Assembly (NCBI GenBank): GCA_964583765.1
Contig: CAZOWW010000018.1
Span: 1 to 58,950, forward strand
From: CAZOWW01 sp964583765
GTDB taxonomy: Bacteria; Actinomycetota; Actinomycetes; Actinomycetales; Kineosporiaceae
DNA length: 58,950 nucleotides
Reading direction: 5' to 3'
A model generated the notes under the pieces. It was not told the DNA's origin, ran no database searches, and was given only the letters and a program-made list of their open reading frames with translations. Shown here piece by piece: positions 15,309-25,200 of this stretch; within the stretch, counting starts at the first letter, position 1; every line of letters begins with the position of its first letter. Position numbers and translations under genes: made by a program.

Positions 15309-17186
15309 TCAGCCCAGCCCGTGCCTGAGGGAGAAGTGGGCCGCGCCGCCCGTCCGGGACCCCTTCGCCTCGCGGAAACCTCCGCCCCGCGGACCGGCGT
15401 TCCCGTCGACCGGCCTGCTCCGACGTGCACGCGCGAGGGACGGGACATCGCCCTGGGACGCCTGCCCCGGCCGGTGACCCGACTCGCGATCGTCCCGGCT
15501 CCTTGCTCCGGGACGGTCCGCGCCCCGCCGGGAGGTTCCGTCGGGACCCCCGTCGGGTCCGCGGCGGCCACGGCCGGCCGCGCGGCGCGCTGCCGCAGGA
15601 GGCTCGACCACCACGACGGGCTCCCCCGAGGTCGCCAGGTCGCGCACCGCATCGTGACCCGGGTGGACCGCGAGCACCGTCGGCTCCACGTGAGCGGACC
15701 GGTGCAGCCGGGCGAGCTCGGACAGCTGGTCGGGCTGGGCCAGGGCGACGACCGTGCCACTGGCCCCGGCGCGGGCGGTACGCCCGGACCGGTGCAGGTA
15801 GTCCTTGTGGTCGGCCGGCGGGTCGAAGTGCACGACCAGGTCGACGTCGTCGACGTGGATGCCGCGCGCAGCGACGTCCGTGGCGACCAGCACCCGGGAC
15901 CGGCCCGAGGCGAAAGCGGTCAGTGCCCGCTGCCGTTGCCCCTGGCTACGGTTGCCGTGGATCGCCTCCGCCGGCACCCCGGCCCGGTCGAGCTGGGTGG
16001 CCAGACGGTCGGCACCGTGCTTGGTGCGCACGAAGAAGAGCGTGCGCCCGGGCCGGCCGGCGACCTCGACCGCCACCGGCACCTTGTGCTCACGGCTCAG
16101 CGAGAAGACCAGGTGCTCCGCCTCGGCCACGGGGGCCGATGCGGCGGCAACCGCGTGCACCGCAGGATCGGTCAGGAACCGCTGCACGAGGGTCGCCACG
16201 CCACGGTCCAGCGTGGCGGAGAACAGCAACCGCTGACCGTCCGGGCGCGTCTGCTCCAGCAGCGAGGTGACCACGGGCAGGAAGCCGAGATCCGCCATGT
16301 AGTCCGCCTCGTCGAGCACGCACACCTCGACCTCGTCCAGGCGGCAGGCGCCGCGCTCGATGAGGTCGACGAGCCGGCCCGGGGTCGCGATCACGACGTC
16401 GACGCCCCGCGTCAGGGCGGAGAGCTGTCGCGAATACGGTGCGCCACCGAAGATGGTGGTGACCCGCAGACCCACCGCGGCGGCCAGGGGAGCGCAGACG
16501 TCCGCCACCTGGAGGGCCAGCTCCCGGGTGGGCACCAGCACGAGGCCGTTCGGGGCCCCCGGCCGACGTCCCGGACGGTGAGCAGCCGAGTCCACCCCGG
16601 TCTGCCCGCGCAGGCGCTCCTGGTGCATGGTCGAGGCCGCACTCGCGAGCCGCGACAGCATGGGCACCACGAAGGCAAGAGTCTTGCCGGAACCGGTCTG
16701 GGCACGTCCGAGCACGTCCCGCCCGGCCAGGGCGTCCGGCAGGGCCCGCACCTGGATCGCGAAGGGCTGGGTGATCCCGGTCCGGGCCAGCGCGGTGACC
16801 ACCAACGGCGGCACACCCAGCTCGGCGAAGCTCGCGCCGTCCGGCGACTCCTGTTGGCAGGCCTGGTCGAAGGACCGGTCGAGGGAGGCCCGGAGTTCGG
16901 CCTCGGCCCCGCTCTCCCGCTTCCGTCCGGAGCGCGCGCTCGGCAGGACCTGGCCGCCGACGGAGCCGCGCGTGGATCCCCTTCCCCGCCGGGACGCCGA
17001 AGACGCCGAGCCCGCGGTGGACGGGAGGTCGAGGCCGGTGGCGTCGGTCGGAATCGTGCGACCTGGCGACCGGCGGATTCTGCTGGTGTCCACTGCTCTC
17101 GAGGGCCGGGAGCCCGGCGCGGGTTCGAAACGCCTGGCCCTCCTGCGGGTGGGCGTGCCAGGACGTTCGGGGGGACGAGGGGGCAT
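15309..17186 (-). CDS. DEAD-box ATP-dependent RNA helicase
   Basis: A 625-residue DEAD-box helicase that unwinds RNA using ATP. All core motifs are present in order: Q-motif region FAELGVPP..GITQPFAIQ, Walker A AQTGSGKT, PTRELA, TPGR, VLDEADYM, SAT, and in domain 2 LVATDVAARGIHVDDV and HRSGRTARAG. An Arg/Gly-rich tail of about 120 residues follows, typical of RNA-binding extensions in RhlE/CsdA-like proteins. The N-terminal 100 residues are basic and disordered, so the start is uncertain: ATG 17186 follows TGGAG, and ATG 17222 is possible. Confidence 0.92.
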   Translation of the reverse strand: MPPRPPERPGTPTRRRARRFEPAPGSRPSRAVDTSRIRRSPGRTIPTDATGLDLPSTAGSASSASRRGRGSTRGSVGGQVLPSARSGRKRESGAEAELRASLDRSFDQACQQESPDGASFAELGVPPLVVTALARTGITQPFAIQVRALPDALAGRDVLGRAQTGSGKTLAFVVPMLSRLASAASTMHQERLRGQTGVDSAAHRPGRRPGAPNGLVLVPTRELALQVADVCAPLAAAVGLRVTTIFGGAPYSRQLSALTRGVDVVIATPGRLVDLIERGACRLDEVEVCVLDEADYMADLGFLPVVTSLLEQTRPDGQRLLFSATLDRGVATLVQRFLTDPAVHAVAAASAPVAEAEHLVFSLSREHKVPVAVEVAGRPGRTLFFVRTKHGADRLATQLDRAGVPAEAIHGNRSQGQRQRALTAFASGRSRVLVATDVAARGIHVDDVDLVVHFDPPADHKDYLHRSGRTARAGASGTVVALAQPDQLSELARLHRSAHVEPTVLAVHPGHDAVRDLATSGEPVVVVEPPAAARRAAGRGRRGPDGGPDGTSRRGADRPGARSRDDRESGHRPGQASQGDVPSLARARRSRPVDGNAGPRGGGFREAKGSRTGGAAHFSLRHGLG

Positions 17187-17371
17187 GCGAGGTACTCCAG
17201 GACTGGCAGGGGGCCGCGACATGCCCGCACCGCCACCGACACCGGAACCACCGGCCGGTCCAGCAGGGAGTCTCACACTGCGACCACACGGGAGGGGGCC
17301 CGTGATGACGCGGTCCGCGGACCGCGGGGTGAGTCTACGCTGCTGGCCCCCTGGATGCGTCGCAGCCGGCA

Positions 17372-18193
17372 TCAGGACAGCAGCGCCGAGACGGCAAGCA
17401 CGAGCGCCAGTGCCAATGCCAAGCCGTTGCCGAGAACGCCGGTGATCAGGGTGGCCCGTCGCGGCAGGCGAGCTCCCGCCACCGAACCGACCAGGGCGAG
17501 CACGAGTTGCCAGCTCCAGGACCCGAGGAAGATCCCCGAGGCGAACGCGATCCGGGCACCGGCACCGTGCAGTCGGTCCGCGAGGCCCGCGGCCAGCGCG
17601 GTGAAGTAGACCGCGGTGAACGGGTTGACCGCGGTGAGGACGACGAACGTGCCGTACGCGCCCCAGACCCCGCTCCGGACAGCGGCCCTTCCCCCGGCGC
17701 GACCAGCCGCCTCCCCGGCCACCGCACCACCGTCATCGGGCCCACCGTCATCGGGCCCACCGCCCTCGGGCAGAGCGTCGTCAGGCCCACCGTGGTCAAG
17801 CGCACCGCCGTCGGGCCCGCCACGGGCAGGAGTGCCGCCCCGGACGAACGCGCCGACGACCGCCGGCTCGGGCGTCTCCCGCGACCCGGTCGAGGTACGG
17901 GCCGAACGCAGGGTCCTCCGCAGGCCGTGCCCCGCGACCGCAGCCACCACCAGCCCGGCGACGAGGCCCACCGGCCGCTCGCGACCGGCCAGGGCTTGCG
18001 AGATCGCGGCTCCGGCAGCCACCGCCACCGCCGCGTAGCACAGGTCGACGCTGGCCACCCCGGTCGCGGCGGCCACCGCGATCCGGCGTCCCCGGCTCAT
18101 GCCGGTGCTGAACAGCAGCAACGCGATCGGCCCCAGGGGCAGGGCGATCCCGAGACCGGCGCCGAGACCGGTCAGGAGGGCAGCCAGGATCAT
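17372..18193 (-). CDS. LysE-family exporter
   Basis: A 273-residue inner-membrane protein of the LysE/RhtB amino-acid exporter family. About six hydrophobic segments are visible, starting with LGAGLGIALPLGPIALLL and including the family-like VVLTAVNPFTAVYF. Between the third and fourth helices is an insert of about 60 residues rich in Gly, Asp and Pro with short imperfect repeats (GGPDD), probably a disordered loop and not seen in most members. Its ATG overlaps the stop of the upstream membrane-protein gene as ATGA (18190-18193), so the two are translationally coupled. Substrate unknown. Confidence 0.88.
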   Translation of the reverse strand: MILAALLTGLGAGLGIALPLGPIALLLFSTGMSRGRRIAVAAATGVASVDLCYAAVAVAAGAAISQALAGRERPVGLVAGLVVAAVAGHGLRRTLRSARTSTGSRETPEPAVVGAFVRGGTPARGGPDGGALDHGGPDDALPEGGGPDDGGPDDGGAVAGEAAGRAGGRAAVRSGVWGAYGTFVVLTAVNPFTAVYFTALAAGLADRLHGAGARIAFASGIFLGSWSWQLVLALVGSVAGARLPRRATLITGVLGNGLALALALVLAVSALLS

Positions 18194-19122
18194 CCGACCG
18201 CTCGACTCCCGCTCGTCGACCCCTCCCCGAGCCCTTCGCCGCCCACACCGTCCGGGGACGCACCGGGCTGCTCGTCCCCGGACGGCGGTTGTACCAGCTC
18301 GGCGGATCGGGCGAGCGTCATCGCCGCGACGAGGATGGTGACGAACCCGACCGCGGCCAGCGGCCACAGCCCGGAGCGGGCACGGTCGCCCAGCCAGATC
18401 AGGCCCACCGCCGCCGGCACGAGAGTCTCGATCGCGAGCGCCACCGCCGCGACGACGGTGACCGCCCCCCGCTGCAGGGCCGCCGCGTAGCCGACCAGGC
18501 CCACCACGCTCGACGCCACCAGGGCCGAGGCCAGAGGCGAACCGATCACGTGCCACCACGGGTGCGGGATCTGCACGGTGCGGGCGGCGACGGCCACCCC
18601 GCCGAAGCCGAGACCGGCCACGACCGCCAGGCCCACCGCGGCGCGGGCCGCCGGCCACCGCACCGCCCACAATGCGAGCGCGGCCGGCAGGGCCACGGCG
18701 GCCAGCACGAGCCACCGTCCGGGAGCCGGCAGCGGCCTGGCCGTCTCGGGCGCCGCGCTCACCGCGAGCAGCACCAGACCGGCCCCCATCGTCCACAGGG
18801 CCAACCGATCCGACCGCCGCAGCCGCAGGCCCAGCCAGCGGACCGCCACGAGCGCGGTCACGCCGATGTTGGCAGCCACGGCCGCCTGGACAAGGAAGAG
18901 CGGCAGGCTCCGCAGGGCGACCAGTGCGGCGCAGAAGCCGACGCCGTCCAGCACGAGACCGAGCAGGTAGGGCCAGGCCGAGAAGACGCGCGCCAGTCCG
19001 CGCACGTCCAGCTGATTCCCGGCCGCCCGACCGGCCACGGACTGCAGCACCGAGGCCACCCCGTAGGCAACGGCCGCCAGCAGGGCCGCGATCGCGCTGA
19101 GCACGGTGAGCAGGACGGACAC
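18190..19122 (-). CDS. DMT/EamA-like multi-pass membrane transporter
   Basis: A 310-residue protein with about nine or ten membrane helices, beginning with a GTG at 19122. The helix pattern, with small-residue helices and a charged WLGLRLRRSDR loop between two halves, fits the drug/metabolite transporter superfamily. Similar actinobacterial proteins are annotated as integral membrane or DMT-family proteins. The C-terminal 35 residues are Gly/Ser-rich and cytoplasmic. It is the first gene of a two-gene transporter operon, with a 4-bp overlap to the LysE-type exporter. It is divergent from hrpA with 169 bp between starts. The substrate cannot be predicted. Confidence 0.82.
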   Translation of the reverse strand: MSVLLTVLSAIAALLAAVAYGVASVLQSVAGRAAGNQLDVRGLARVFSAWPYLLGLVLDGVGFCAALVALRSLPLFLVQAAVAANIGVTALVAVRWLGLRLRRSDRLALWTMGAGLVLLAVSAAPETARPLPAPGRWLVLAAVALPAALALWAVRWPAARAAVGLAVVAGLGFGGVAVAARTVQIPHPWWHVIGSPLASALVASSVVGLVGYAAALQRGAVTVVAAVALAIETLVPAAVGLIWLGDRARSGLWPLAAVGFVTILVAAMTLARSAELVQPPSGDEQPGASPDGVGGEGLGEGSTSGSRAVG

Positions 19123-19291
19123 GGCCCGAGTCTGCCAGGTCGACGCCCGTTCCACGGCACGCCGGAGCCCGCTCGTCCCCGGGACGTACCCTGGCACCTG
19201 CCGACGGCACGCGGGACCCGCCCGCGCCATGCGGGGACCTGCCGGCGGCACGCGGACCGGACATTCTCTGCACCCACGACCACAGGCGGAC

Positions 19292-22200
19292 ATGACTCCC
19301 AGGACCCGACGGCTCCCCGCCGAGGCGGCGGAACTCGCCCAGCGGATCGAGCTGACCCCGCCGCGGGACCGGCGCCGGTTGCGCCGACGCCTGGACGACG
19401 CTGCCCGGGGCCGCGGGTCCCTGGACGAGGTGACTGCCGCCCTCACGCGTGTCGAGGCACGGCTGGCCGGCCGCAGGGCCGCCGTACCCGCGCTGCGTTA
19501 CCCGGAGGAGCTGCCGGTCAGCCAGAAGCGGGAGGAGATCCTCGCCGCGATCCGCGACCACCAGGTGGTGGTCGTCGCCGGGGAGACCGGCTCGGGCAAG
19601 ACCACCCAGATCCCCAAGATCTGCCTCGAGCTGGGCCGCGGCATCACCGGCATGATCGGCCACACCCAGCCCCGGCGGATCGCGGCGCGTTCCGTCGCGG
19701 AGCGCATCGCCGAGGAACTGGGCACGCAGATCGGCGAGGGCGTCGGCTACGCGGTCCGCTTCACCGACCGGGTGGGTGAGAACAGCCTGGTCAAGCTCAT
19801 GACCGACGGCATCCTGCTCGCCGAGATCCAGCACGATCGGGAACTCGAGCGGTACGACACCCTCATCATCGACGAGGCGCACGAACGCAGCCTGAACATC
19901 GACTTCATCCTGGGCTACCTCAAGCGGCTGCTGCCCCGTCGCCCGGACCTCAAGGTGATCATCACCTCGGCCACGATCGATCCGTACCGGTTCGCGGCGC
20001 ACTTCGGCGACGCGCCCGTGGTCGAGGTCTCCGGACGCACCTATCCGGTGGAGGTGCGTTACCGGCCGGTCGTCGACCCGGACGACCCCAGCACCCTGGA
20101 CCGCGACCAGACGCAGGCGGTCTGCGACGCCGTGATCGAGCTCTTCACCGAGCGGGACGGCGACATCCTCGTCTTCCTGTCCGGGGAGCGGGAGATCCGA
20201 GACACCGCCGACGCCCTGCGCCGCCTGGAGCTGCGGCACACCGAGATCCTCCCGCTCTACGCGCGGCTGTCGGCCGCGGACCAGCACCGGGTGTTCAGCG
20301 CCCACACCGGACGGCGGGTCGTGCTGGCGACGAATGTGGCGGAGACCTCGCTGACGGTCCCGGGGATCCGGTTCGTGGTCGACTCCGGCACCGCCCGGAT
20401 CTCCCGCTACAGCCACCGCACCAAGGTGCAGCGCCTGCCCATCGAGCCGATCTCCCAGGCCTCCGCCCGGCAACGTGCCGGGCGCTGCGGCCGGGTGGCG
20501 GACGGCGTCTGCATCCGGCTCTACGGCGAGGAGGACTTCGAGCACCGGCCGGCCTTCACCGACCCGGAGATCCTGCGCACCAATCTGGCCTCGGTCATCC
20601 TGCAGATGACCGCGCTCGGGCTCGGTGAGGTGGCGGACTTCGGCTTCGTCGACCCGCCGGACCCGCGCAGCGTCAAGGACGGCGTGCACCTGCTGGAGGA
20701 GCTCGGTGCCTTCGCACCCCGAGCGGGCGCCCCCGCCGCCGAGGACCCCCGGGACGGGACGGACGGACCGAACGGGTCGGACCGCACGGGCGGGTCGGGC
20801 GACAGGGACAGCAGGGGCGGGTCGGGCAGCGGGGACACCGACGGAACGAGCGACGGATCCGCGGCTGCGCACCGGCAGGGACGAGGACGGCGCCCCACGG
20901 GTGGCGGCGGACCCGGCCAACGCCTGACCGAGATCGGCCGACGCCTGTCCCAGCTGCCCATCGACCCCCGTCTGGCCCGCATGGTGCTGGAGGCGGACCG
21001 GTTGGGCTGCCTGCGCGAGGTGCTGGTCATCACCTCGGCCCTGTCCATCCAGGATCCGCGCGAGCGCCCGACCGAGGCCCAGACCCAGGCGAGCCAGCTG
21101 CACGCCCGGTTCGTTGATCCCGACTCCGACTTCCTGACCCTGGTCAACCTCTGGAACCACCTCCAGGACCGTCAGCGGGAGCTGTCCTCGAGCCAGTTCC
21201 GCAAGCTCTGCCGGGCGGAGTTCCTGCACTACCTGCGGGTGCGGGAGTGGCAGGACCTGCACTCCCAGCTCCGGCGGATCACCAAGGGCCTGGGCATGGA
21301 GCGCAATCCCGAGCCCGCGCCGGCCGACCGGGTGCACCAGGCGTTGCTCACCGGGCTGCTCTCGCAGGTCGGGCTCAAGGACGCCGCCGCGCCGGACTAC
21401 CTCGGCGCCCGCGGCGCCCGGTTCGCGATCAACCCCGGCTCGGCGCTGGCCCGCAAGTCCCCGACCTGGGTGATGGCGGCCGAGCTCGTGGAGACGAGCA
21501 GGCTCTGGGCCCGCACGGTCTCCCGCGTCGATCCCGCCTGGGTGGAGGAACTCGGGCAGCACCTGGTGCGGCGCAGCTACAGCGAACCGCACTGGGAGAA
21601 GAAGCGCGCCGCGGTGATGGCCAGCGAGCGGGTCACCCTGTACGGCATCCCGCTGGTGCCCGCCCGCACGGTCACCTACTCCGCGGTGGACCCCGCCCTG
21701 TGCCGCGAGCTGTTCCTCCGGCATGCGCTCGTCGAGGGCGACTGGAGCACCCACCACAAGTTCTTCCACGCCAATCGCGCCCTCCTCAAGGAACTGGAGG
21801 CGCTGGAGCACCGGGCGCGACGTCGCGGCCTGCTCGTGGACGACGAGGTGCTCCTCGACTTCTACGACGCGCGGGTCCCGGCCGACGTCGTCTCGGGGCG
21901 CCACTTCGACGCCTGGTGGAAGAAGGCCTCCCGCGCCCACCCCGGCCTGCTCGACTTCACCGAGGAGCTGCTGCTCACCACCGAGGCGGAGGGGGTCGGC
22001 CCCGAGGACTACCCGGACGAGGTGCGCTGGGGCGAGTTCGCCGTGCCGCTGCGCTACCAGTTCGAGCCCGGCACGCAGGACGACGGCGTGACGGCCCGGA
22101 TCCCCCTCCCGGTGCTCAACCAGGTCGACGACGCCTCTCTCGGCTGGTTGGTGCCGGGCCTGCGCGAGGAGCTGCTCACCGCGCTGATCCGCACCCTGCC

Positions 22201-23365
22201 GAAGGCGATCCGTACCCGCTTCGTGCCCGCGCCGGACCACGCCCGGGCCGCCCTGGAGCACCTCTCGCCGCAGGACGGTCCCCTGCTGGAGTCCCTCTCC
22301 CGGTACCTGTCCCGGGTGGGTCAGGTGGAGATCCCGGTGTCCGCCTGGGACCTGAACCGGCTGCCGGACCACCTGCGGATGACCTTCGAGGTGGTCGACG
22401 AGCGGGACCGCTCCCTGGGGCGCAGCAAGGACCTGGACGAGCTGCGGGCACGGCTCCGGGGGCACCTGCGTCAGGCGCTCGCGCAGGCCGGGAGTGCCCT
22501 CGAACGCACGGGCGCGACCCGGTGGGACTTCGGGACGCTCCCCCGCACCTTCGAGCGGGCACGCGCCGGGACGACGGTGCGCGGGTATCCGGCCCTGGTC
22601 GACGAGGGCACCACGGTCGGGGTGCGGATCCTGCCCACCGCGACCGAGCAGGAACGGGCCATGCTCACCGGCACGCGCCGGCTGCTCCTGCTGGGGCTGA
22701 CCGTGCCGGTCCGCGGGGTACTCCGCGCACTCCCGCAGGAGGCGAAGCTCGCCCTCTCCCGCAGCCCGCACCCCTCGCCGTCCGCGCTCTTCGACGACGC
22801 GACGGCCGCCGCGGTGGACGCCCTGGTCACCGCGCACGGTGGCCCCGCCTGGGACGCCGAGGCCTTCGCCCGCCTGTCCCGCGCGGTGGGCGAGGACCTG
22901 CCCGGCAGCCTGCTCCACGTGCTGCGGGACGTGGCCGACGTGCTGGCCCTCGCGCACACGGTGGAGGCCCGCATGACCGCCACGAACAGCCTGGTCCTGG
23001 TCCCGGCCCTGGCCGACCTGCGCGAGCAACTCAATGCTCTCGTGTACCCGGGGTTCGTCGCCGGGGCGGGCCTGCGCCGGCTGCCGGACCTGGTGCGCTA
23101 CCTGCGCGCGATGTCCCAACGGTTGGACAAGCTCGCCGAACGCCCCGCCCGCGACCGCGATCTCATGGCCAGGGTCCACGCCGTGCGCCAAGACTGCGAC
23201 GAGGCCCTGGTCACCGGGGGCCCGGGCGTGCGGGCGAGCGCCGCGGCGGCCGAACTCCCCTGGATGGTGGAGGAACTGCGGGTGAGCCTGTTCGCGCAGA
23301 CCGTGGGCACGGCCTACCCGATCTCCGAGCAGCGCATCCGCAAGGCCCTGGCCGCCCTCGGTTGA
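19292..23365 (+). CDS. hrpA: ATP-dependent RNA helicase HrpA (DEAH box)
   Basis: A 1357-residue DEAH-box helicase of the length expected for HrpA, acting on RNA or stalled ribosomes. Motifs: Walker A GETGSGKTTQ near residue 97, QPRRIAARSVA, the DEAH motif in IIDEAHERSLN near 195, SATID, NVAETSLTVPG, and QRAGRCGR near 393. The winged-helix/HA2 region and the long HrpA-specific C-terminal domain follow. A low-complexity insert rich in Gly, Asp, Ser and Arg (about residues 485-545, nt 20740-20925) interrupts the HA2 area; it is in frame and probably a flexible loop. ATG 19292 is the first start before conserved sequence. Upstream, a 23-bp imperfect direct repeat (19196-19218 and 19237-19259) lies in the divergent promoter region. 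Confidence 0.93.
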   Translation: MTPRTRRLPAEAAELAQRIELTPPRDRRRLRRRLDDAARGRGSLDEVTAALTRVEARLAGRRAAVPALRYPEELPVSQKREEILAAIRDHQVVVVAGETGSGKTTQIPKICLELGRGITGMIGHTQPRRIAARSVAERIAEELGTQIGEGVGYAVRFTDRVGENSLVKLMTDGILLAEIQHDRELERYDTLIIDEAHERSLNIDFILGYLKRLLPRRPDLKVIITSATIDPYRFAAHFGDAPVVEVSGRTYPVEVRYRPVVDPDDPSTLDRDQTQAVCDAVIELFTERDGDILVFLSGEREIRDTADALRRLELRHTEILPLYARLSAADQHRVFSAHTGRRVVLATNVAETSLTVPGIRFVVDSGTARISRYSHRTKVQRLPIEPISQASARQRAGRCGRVADGVCIRLYGEEDFEHRPAFTDPEILRTNLASVILQMTALGLGEVADFGFVDPPDPRSVKDGVHLLEELGAFAPRAGAPAAEDPRDGTDGPNGSDRTGGSGDRDSRGGSGSGDTDGTSDGSAAAHRQGRGRRPTGGGGPGQRLTEIGRRLSQLPIDPRLARMVLEADRLGCLREVLVITSALSIQDPRERPTEAQTQASQLHARFVDPDSDFLTLVNLWNHLQDRQRELSSSQFRKLCRAEFLHYLRVREWQDLHSQLRRITKGLGMERNPEPAPADRVHQALLTGLLSQVGLKDAAAPDYLGARGARFAINPGSALARKSPTWVMAAELVETSRLWARTVSRVDPAWVEELGQHLVRRSYSEPHWEKKRAAVMASERVTLYGIPLVPARTVTYSAVDPALCRELFLRHALVEGDWSTHHKFFHANRALLKELEALEHRARRRGLLVDDEVLLDFYDARVPADVVSGRHFDAWWKKASRAHPGLLDFTEELLLTTEAEGVGPEDYPDEVRWGEFAVPLRYQFEPGTQDDGVTARIPLPVLNQVDDASLGWLVPGLREELLTALIRTLPKAIRTRFVPAPDHARAALEHLSPQDGPLLESLSRYLSRVGQVEIPVSAWDLNRLPDHLRMTFEVVDERDRSLGRSKDLDELRARLRGHLRQALAQAGSALERTGATRWDFGTLPRTFERARAGTTVRGYPALVDEGTTVGVRILPTATEQERAMLTGTRRLLLLGLTVPVRGVLRALPQEAKLALSRSPHPSPSALFDDATAAAVDALVTAHGGPAWDAEAFARLSRAVGEDLPGSLLHVLRDVADVLALAHTVEARMTATNSLVLVPALADLREQLNALVYPGFVAGAGLRRLPDLVRYLRAMSQRLDKLAERPARDRDLMARVHAVRQDCDEALVTGGPGVRASAAAAELPWMVEELRVSLFAQTVGTAYPISEQRIRKALAALG

Positions 23366-23509
23366 CCGGCGGGACCCGTCAGCCTCGGCTCGCGTCCCCT
23401 GCCTCGGTCGACCGGTGGGGTCGGTCGGCCGCGAGCTCGGCGCCCGATCCGCGGCCTGCGGTGCCACCGCTGACCGCACAGACCAGACCGTTTATCTTTT
23501 AACTATCGG

Positions 23510-23525
23510 TGTGACGGTTGCCACA
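23510..23525. promoter_or_regulatory. Crp/GlxR-like site upstream of the LPMO
   Basis: TGTGA-cggttg-CCACA matches the TGTGA-N6-TCACA consensus of Crp-type regulators at 9 of 10 half-site bases. It lies about 180 bp before the LPMO start, next to an AT-rich run (23490-23506) that probably holds the promoter. Confidence 0.45.
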
Positions 23526-23703
23526 CGCGTGATCGCCTGCTTCCCTGTCGGTGCCCGGCGTCGGACGGTCTGCCCAGGATCGTGCCCGCCGGAACGGCGC
23601 CCGGCGCGCCCCGTCCCCCCGGGGCTGGTGCCCTCTCCCCCGACATGTCCCGGCTGCACGCCCCTGACGCGCGCAGTACCCCACCCGGTCCCGCAAGGAG
23701 GAC

Positions 23704-24918
23704 ATGGTGAAGATCAGACGACGGGCCGCGGTCACTGCGGTGGCCGCCGGCCTGGTCGCGGTCGCCACGACGCTGGCGACCTCGGACCCGGCGTCGGCGC
23801 ACGGAGTCATGCAGCAACCCGGCGCCCGCACCTACCTGTGCTACCTGGACGCGCTGACCTCGACCGGACAGCTCATCCCGAACAACCCCGCCTGTGCCGC
23901 AGCGGTGGCCACCAGCGGCGTCACCCCGCTGTACAACTGGTTCGCCGTCCTGAACTCGAACGCGGGCGGTCAGACCGTCGGGTACATCCCGGACGGCAAG
24001 TTGTGCAGCGGCAACGCCACGGTCTACGACTTCTCGGGCTTCGACCAGGCCCGCACGGACTGGCCCACCACGCACCTGACCTCGGGGGCCAACTTCGACT
24101 TCCAGTGGAGCGACTGGGCCAAGCACCCGGGCACGTTCTACCTGTCCATGACCAAGGACGGTTGGGACCCGACCAAGCCCCTGAGCTGGTCCGACCTGGA
24201 CGCTCCGTTCCTCACCGTCACGGACCCGCCCGCCGACGGCGGTCCGGGCACCGACGCCGGTCACTACTACTGGACCGGCAAGCTGCCCACGAAGACGGGC
24301 CGGCACATCCTGTACGGCCGGTGGGTGCGCTCGGACAGCAACGAGAACTTCTTCAGCTGCTCGGACGTCGTCTTCGACGGCGGCACGGGCCAGATCACGG
24401 GGGTGGGCTCCACGTCGGTCACCACCACCACGACCGCGCCGGTGACCATCACGACCACGACGCCCCCGGTCACCACCACGACGACCACGACCCGACCGGT
24501 CACCACCACGACGACCACGACCCGACCCGTGACCACGACAACGACCACCACCCGGCCGGTCACCACGACAACGACCACCACCCGGCCGGTCACCACGACC
24601 ACCACGGCAGGGGGCTCGAGCACCTGCACGGCCTCGTACCGGGCGGTCGGTTCCTGGCCCGGCGGGTTCCAGGGCGAGGTCACGGTGGCCAACAACTCGG
24701 CGTCCGCGTTCGCCTCCTGGACGGCGACCCTCACGCTGGCCTCCGGACAGGCCGTCTCCCAGGTCTGGAGCGGCACCGCGACGACCAGCGGCTCCACGGT
24801 GACCGTGAAGAACGCCGGCTGGAACGGCACCGTGGCGGCAGGCGGCTCGACGACGTTCGGACTGCTCGGCAGCGGCTCGGGCAGCCCTGCGCCCACGGCC
24901 AGTTGCACCAGTCCCTGA
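23704..24918 (+). CDS. Secreted AA10 lytic polysaccharide monooxygenase with CBM2
   Basis: A 404-residue copper enzyme that oxidatively breaks crystalline cellulose or chitin. The signal peptide (1 to about 37) ends in PASA before HGVMQQPGAR, so the mature protein begins with the copper-binding His of the histidine brace. The second brace His is probably in the TTHLTSGANFDFQW or DWAKHPGTFY region. The AA10 domain ends at about 240 (ENFFSCSDVVF). A Thr/Arg/Pro linker made of four near-identical 10-residue repeats follows, then a CBM2 cellulose-binding domain from about 305 (CTASYRAVGSWPGGFQGEV) to the end. AAGGAGGAC precedes ATG 23704. It is a monocistronic unit with a terminator at 24939-25002. 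A family-2 CBM favours cellulose as substrate, but chitin cannot be excluded. Confidence 0.95.
   Translation: MVKIRRRAAVTAVAAGLVAVATTLATSDPASAHGVMQQPGARTYLCYLDALTSTGQLIPNNPACAAAVATSGVTPLYNWFAVLNSNAGGQTVGYIPDGKLCSGNATVYDFSGFDQARTDWPTTHLTSGANFDFQWSDWAKHPGTFYLSMTKDGWDPTKPLSWSDLDAPFLTVTDPPADGGPGTDAGHYYWTGKLPTKTGRHILYGRWVRSDSNENFFSCSDVVFDGGTGQITGVGSTSVTTTTTAPVTITTTTPPVTTTTTTTRPVTTTTTTTRPVTTTTTTTRPVTTTTTTTRPVTTTTTAGGSSTCTASYRAVGSWPGGFQGEVTVANNSASAFASWTATLTLASGQAVSQVWSGTATTSGSTVTVKNAGWNGTVAAGGSTTFGLLGSGSGSPAPTASCTSP
24468..24587 (+). repeat. 30-bp tandem repeat encoding the LPMO linker
   Basis: Four tandem copies of a 30-bp unit (starting 24468, 24498, 24528, 24558) encode a VTTTTTTTRP-like peptide. 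Copies 1-2 and copies 3-4 are nearly identical within each pair, which suggests recent expansion. Confidence 0.85.
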
Positions 24919-24938
24919 CGGGTTGACGCCCAGTTCGT

Positions 24939-25002
24939 CGACGAACCCCGGGGAGGGGTTCCTGCGGCCCTCGCCGTGGACCTCTCCCCGGGGTTCTCGT
25001 CG
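24939..25002 (+). terminator. Terminator after the LPMO
   Basis: CGACGAACCCCGGGGAG at 24939-24955 pairs, with slight imperfection, with CTCCCCGGGGTTCTCGTCG ending at 25002, just after the LPMO stop codon. Confidence 0.6.
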
Positions 25003-25200
25003 TCCCCCGAGGCTCCCCCGGGCCCGGAGCGCCACCGGGAAGGCCTCAGCCGTCCGGGACGGGGGGCCGATCCACCGACCGGACGATCTTCTTCCCCGAG
25101 GCTCACGACGCGCCACGCCCGGAGGCCCGCGGTCAACGAGTTCGCAAGTCGGACATGACATCCTTCGGCCACGGGCCCGTTTCGAGCCACGGAGGCATGG

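Noticed and set aside
17372..23479. A very long minus-strand open frame of about 2000 codons opposite hrpA.
   Set aside because: It is the antisense of hrpA, produced by high GC and strong codon bias. Only its last 273 codons (LysE-type exporter) have family features and a proper start.
24400..24610. A CRISPR-like array in the LPMO gene.
   Set aside because: The 30-bp units are contiguous without spacers and encode a protein linker in frame.
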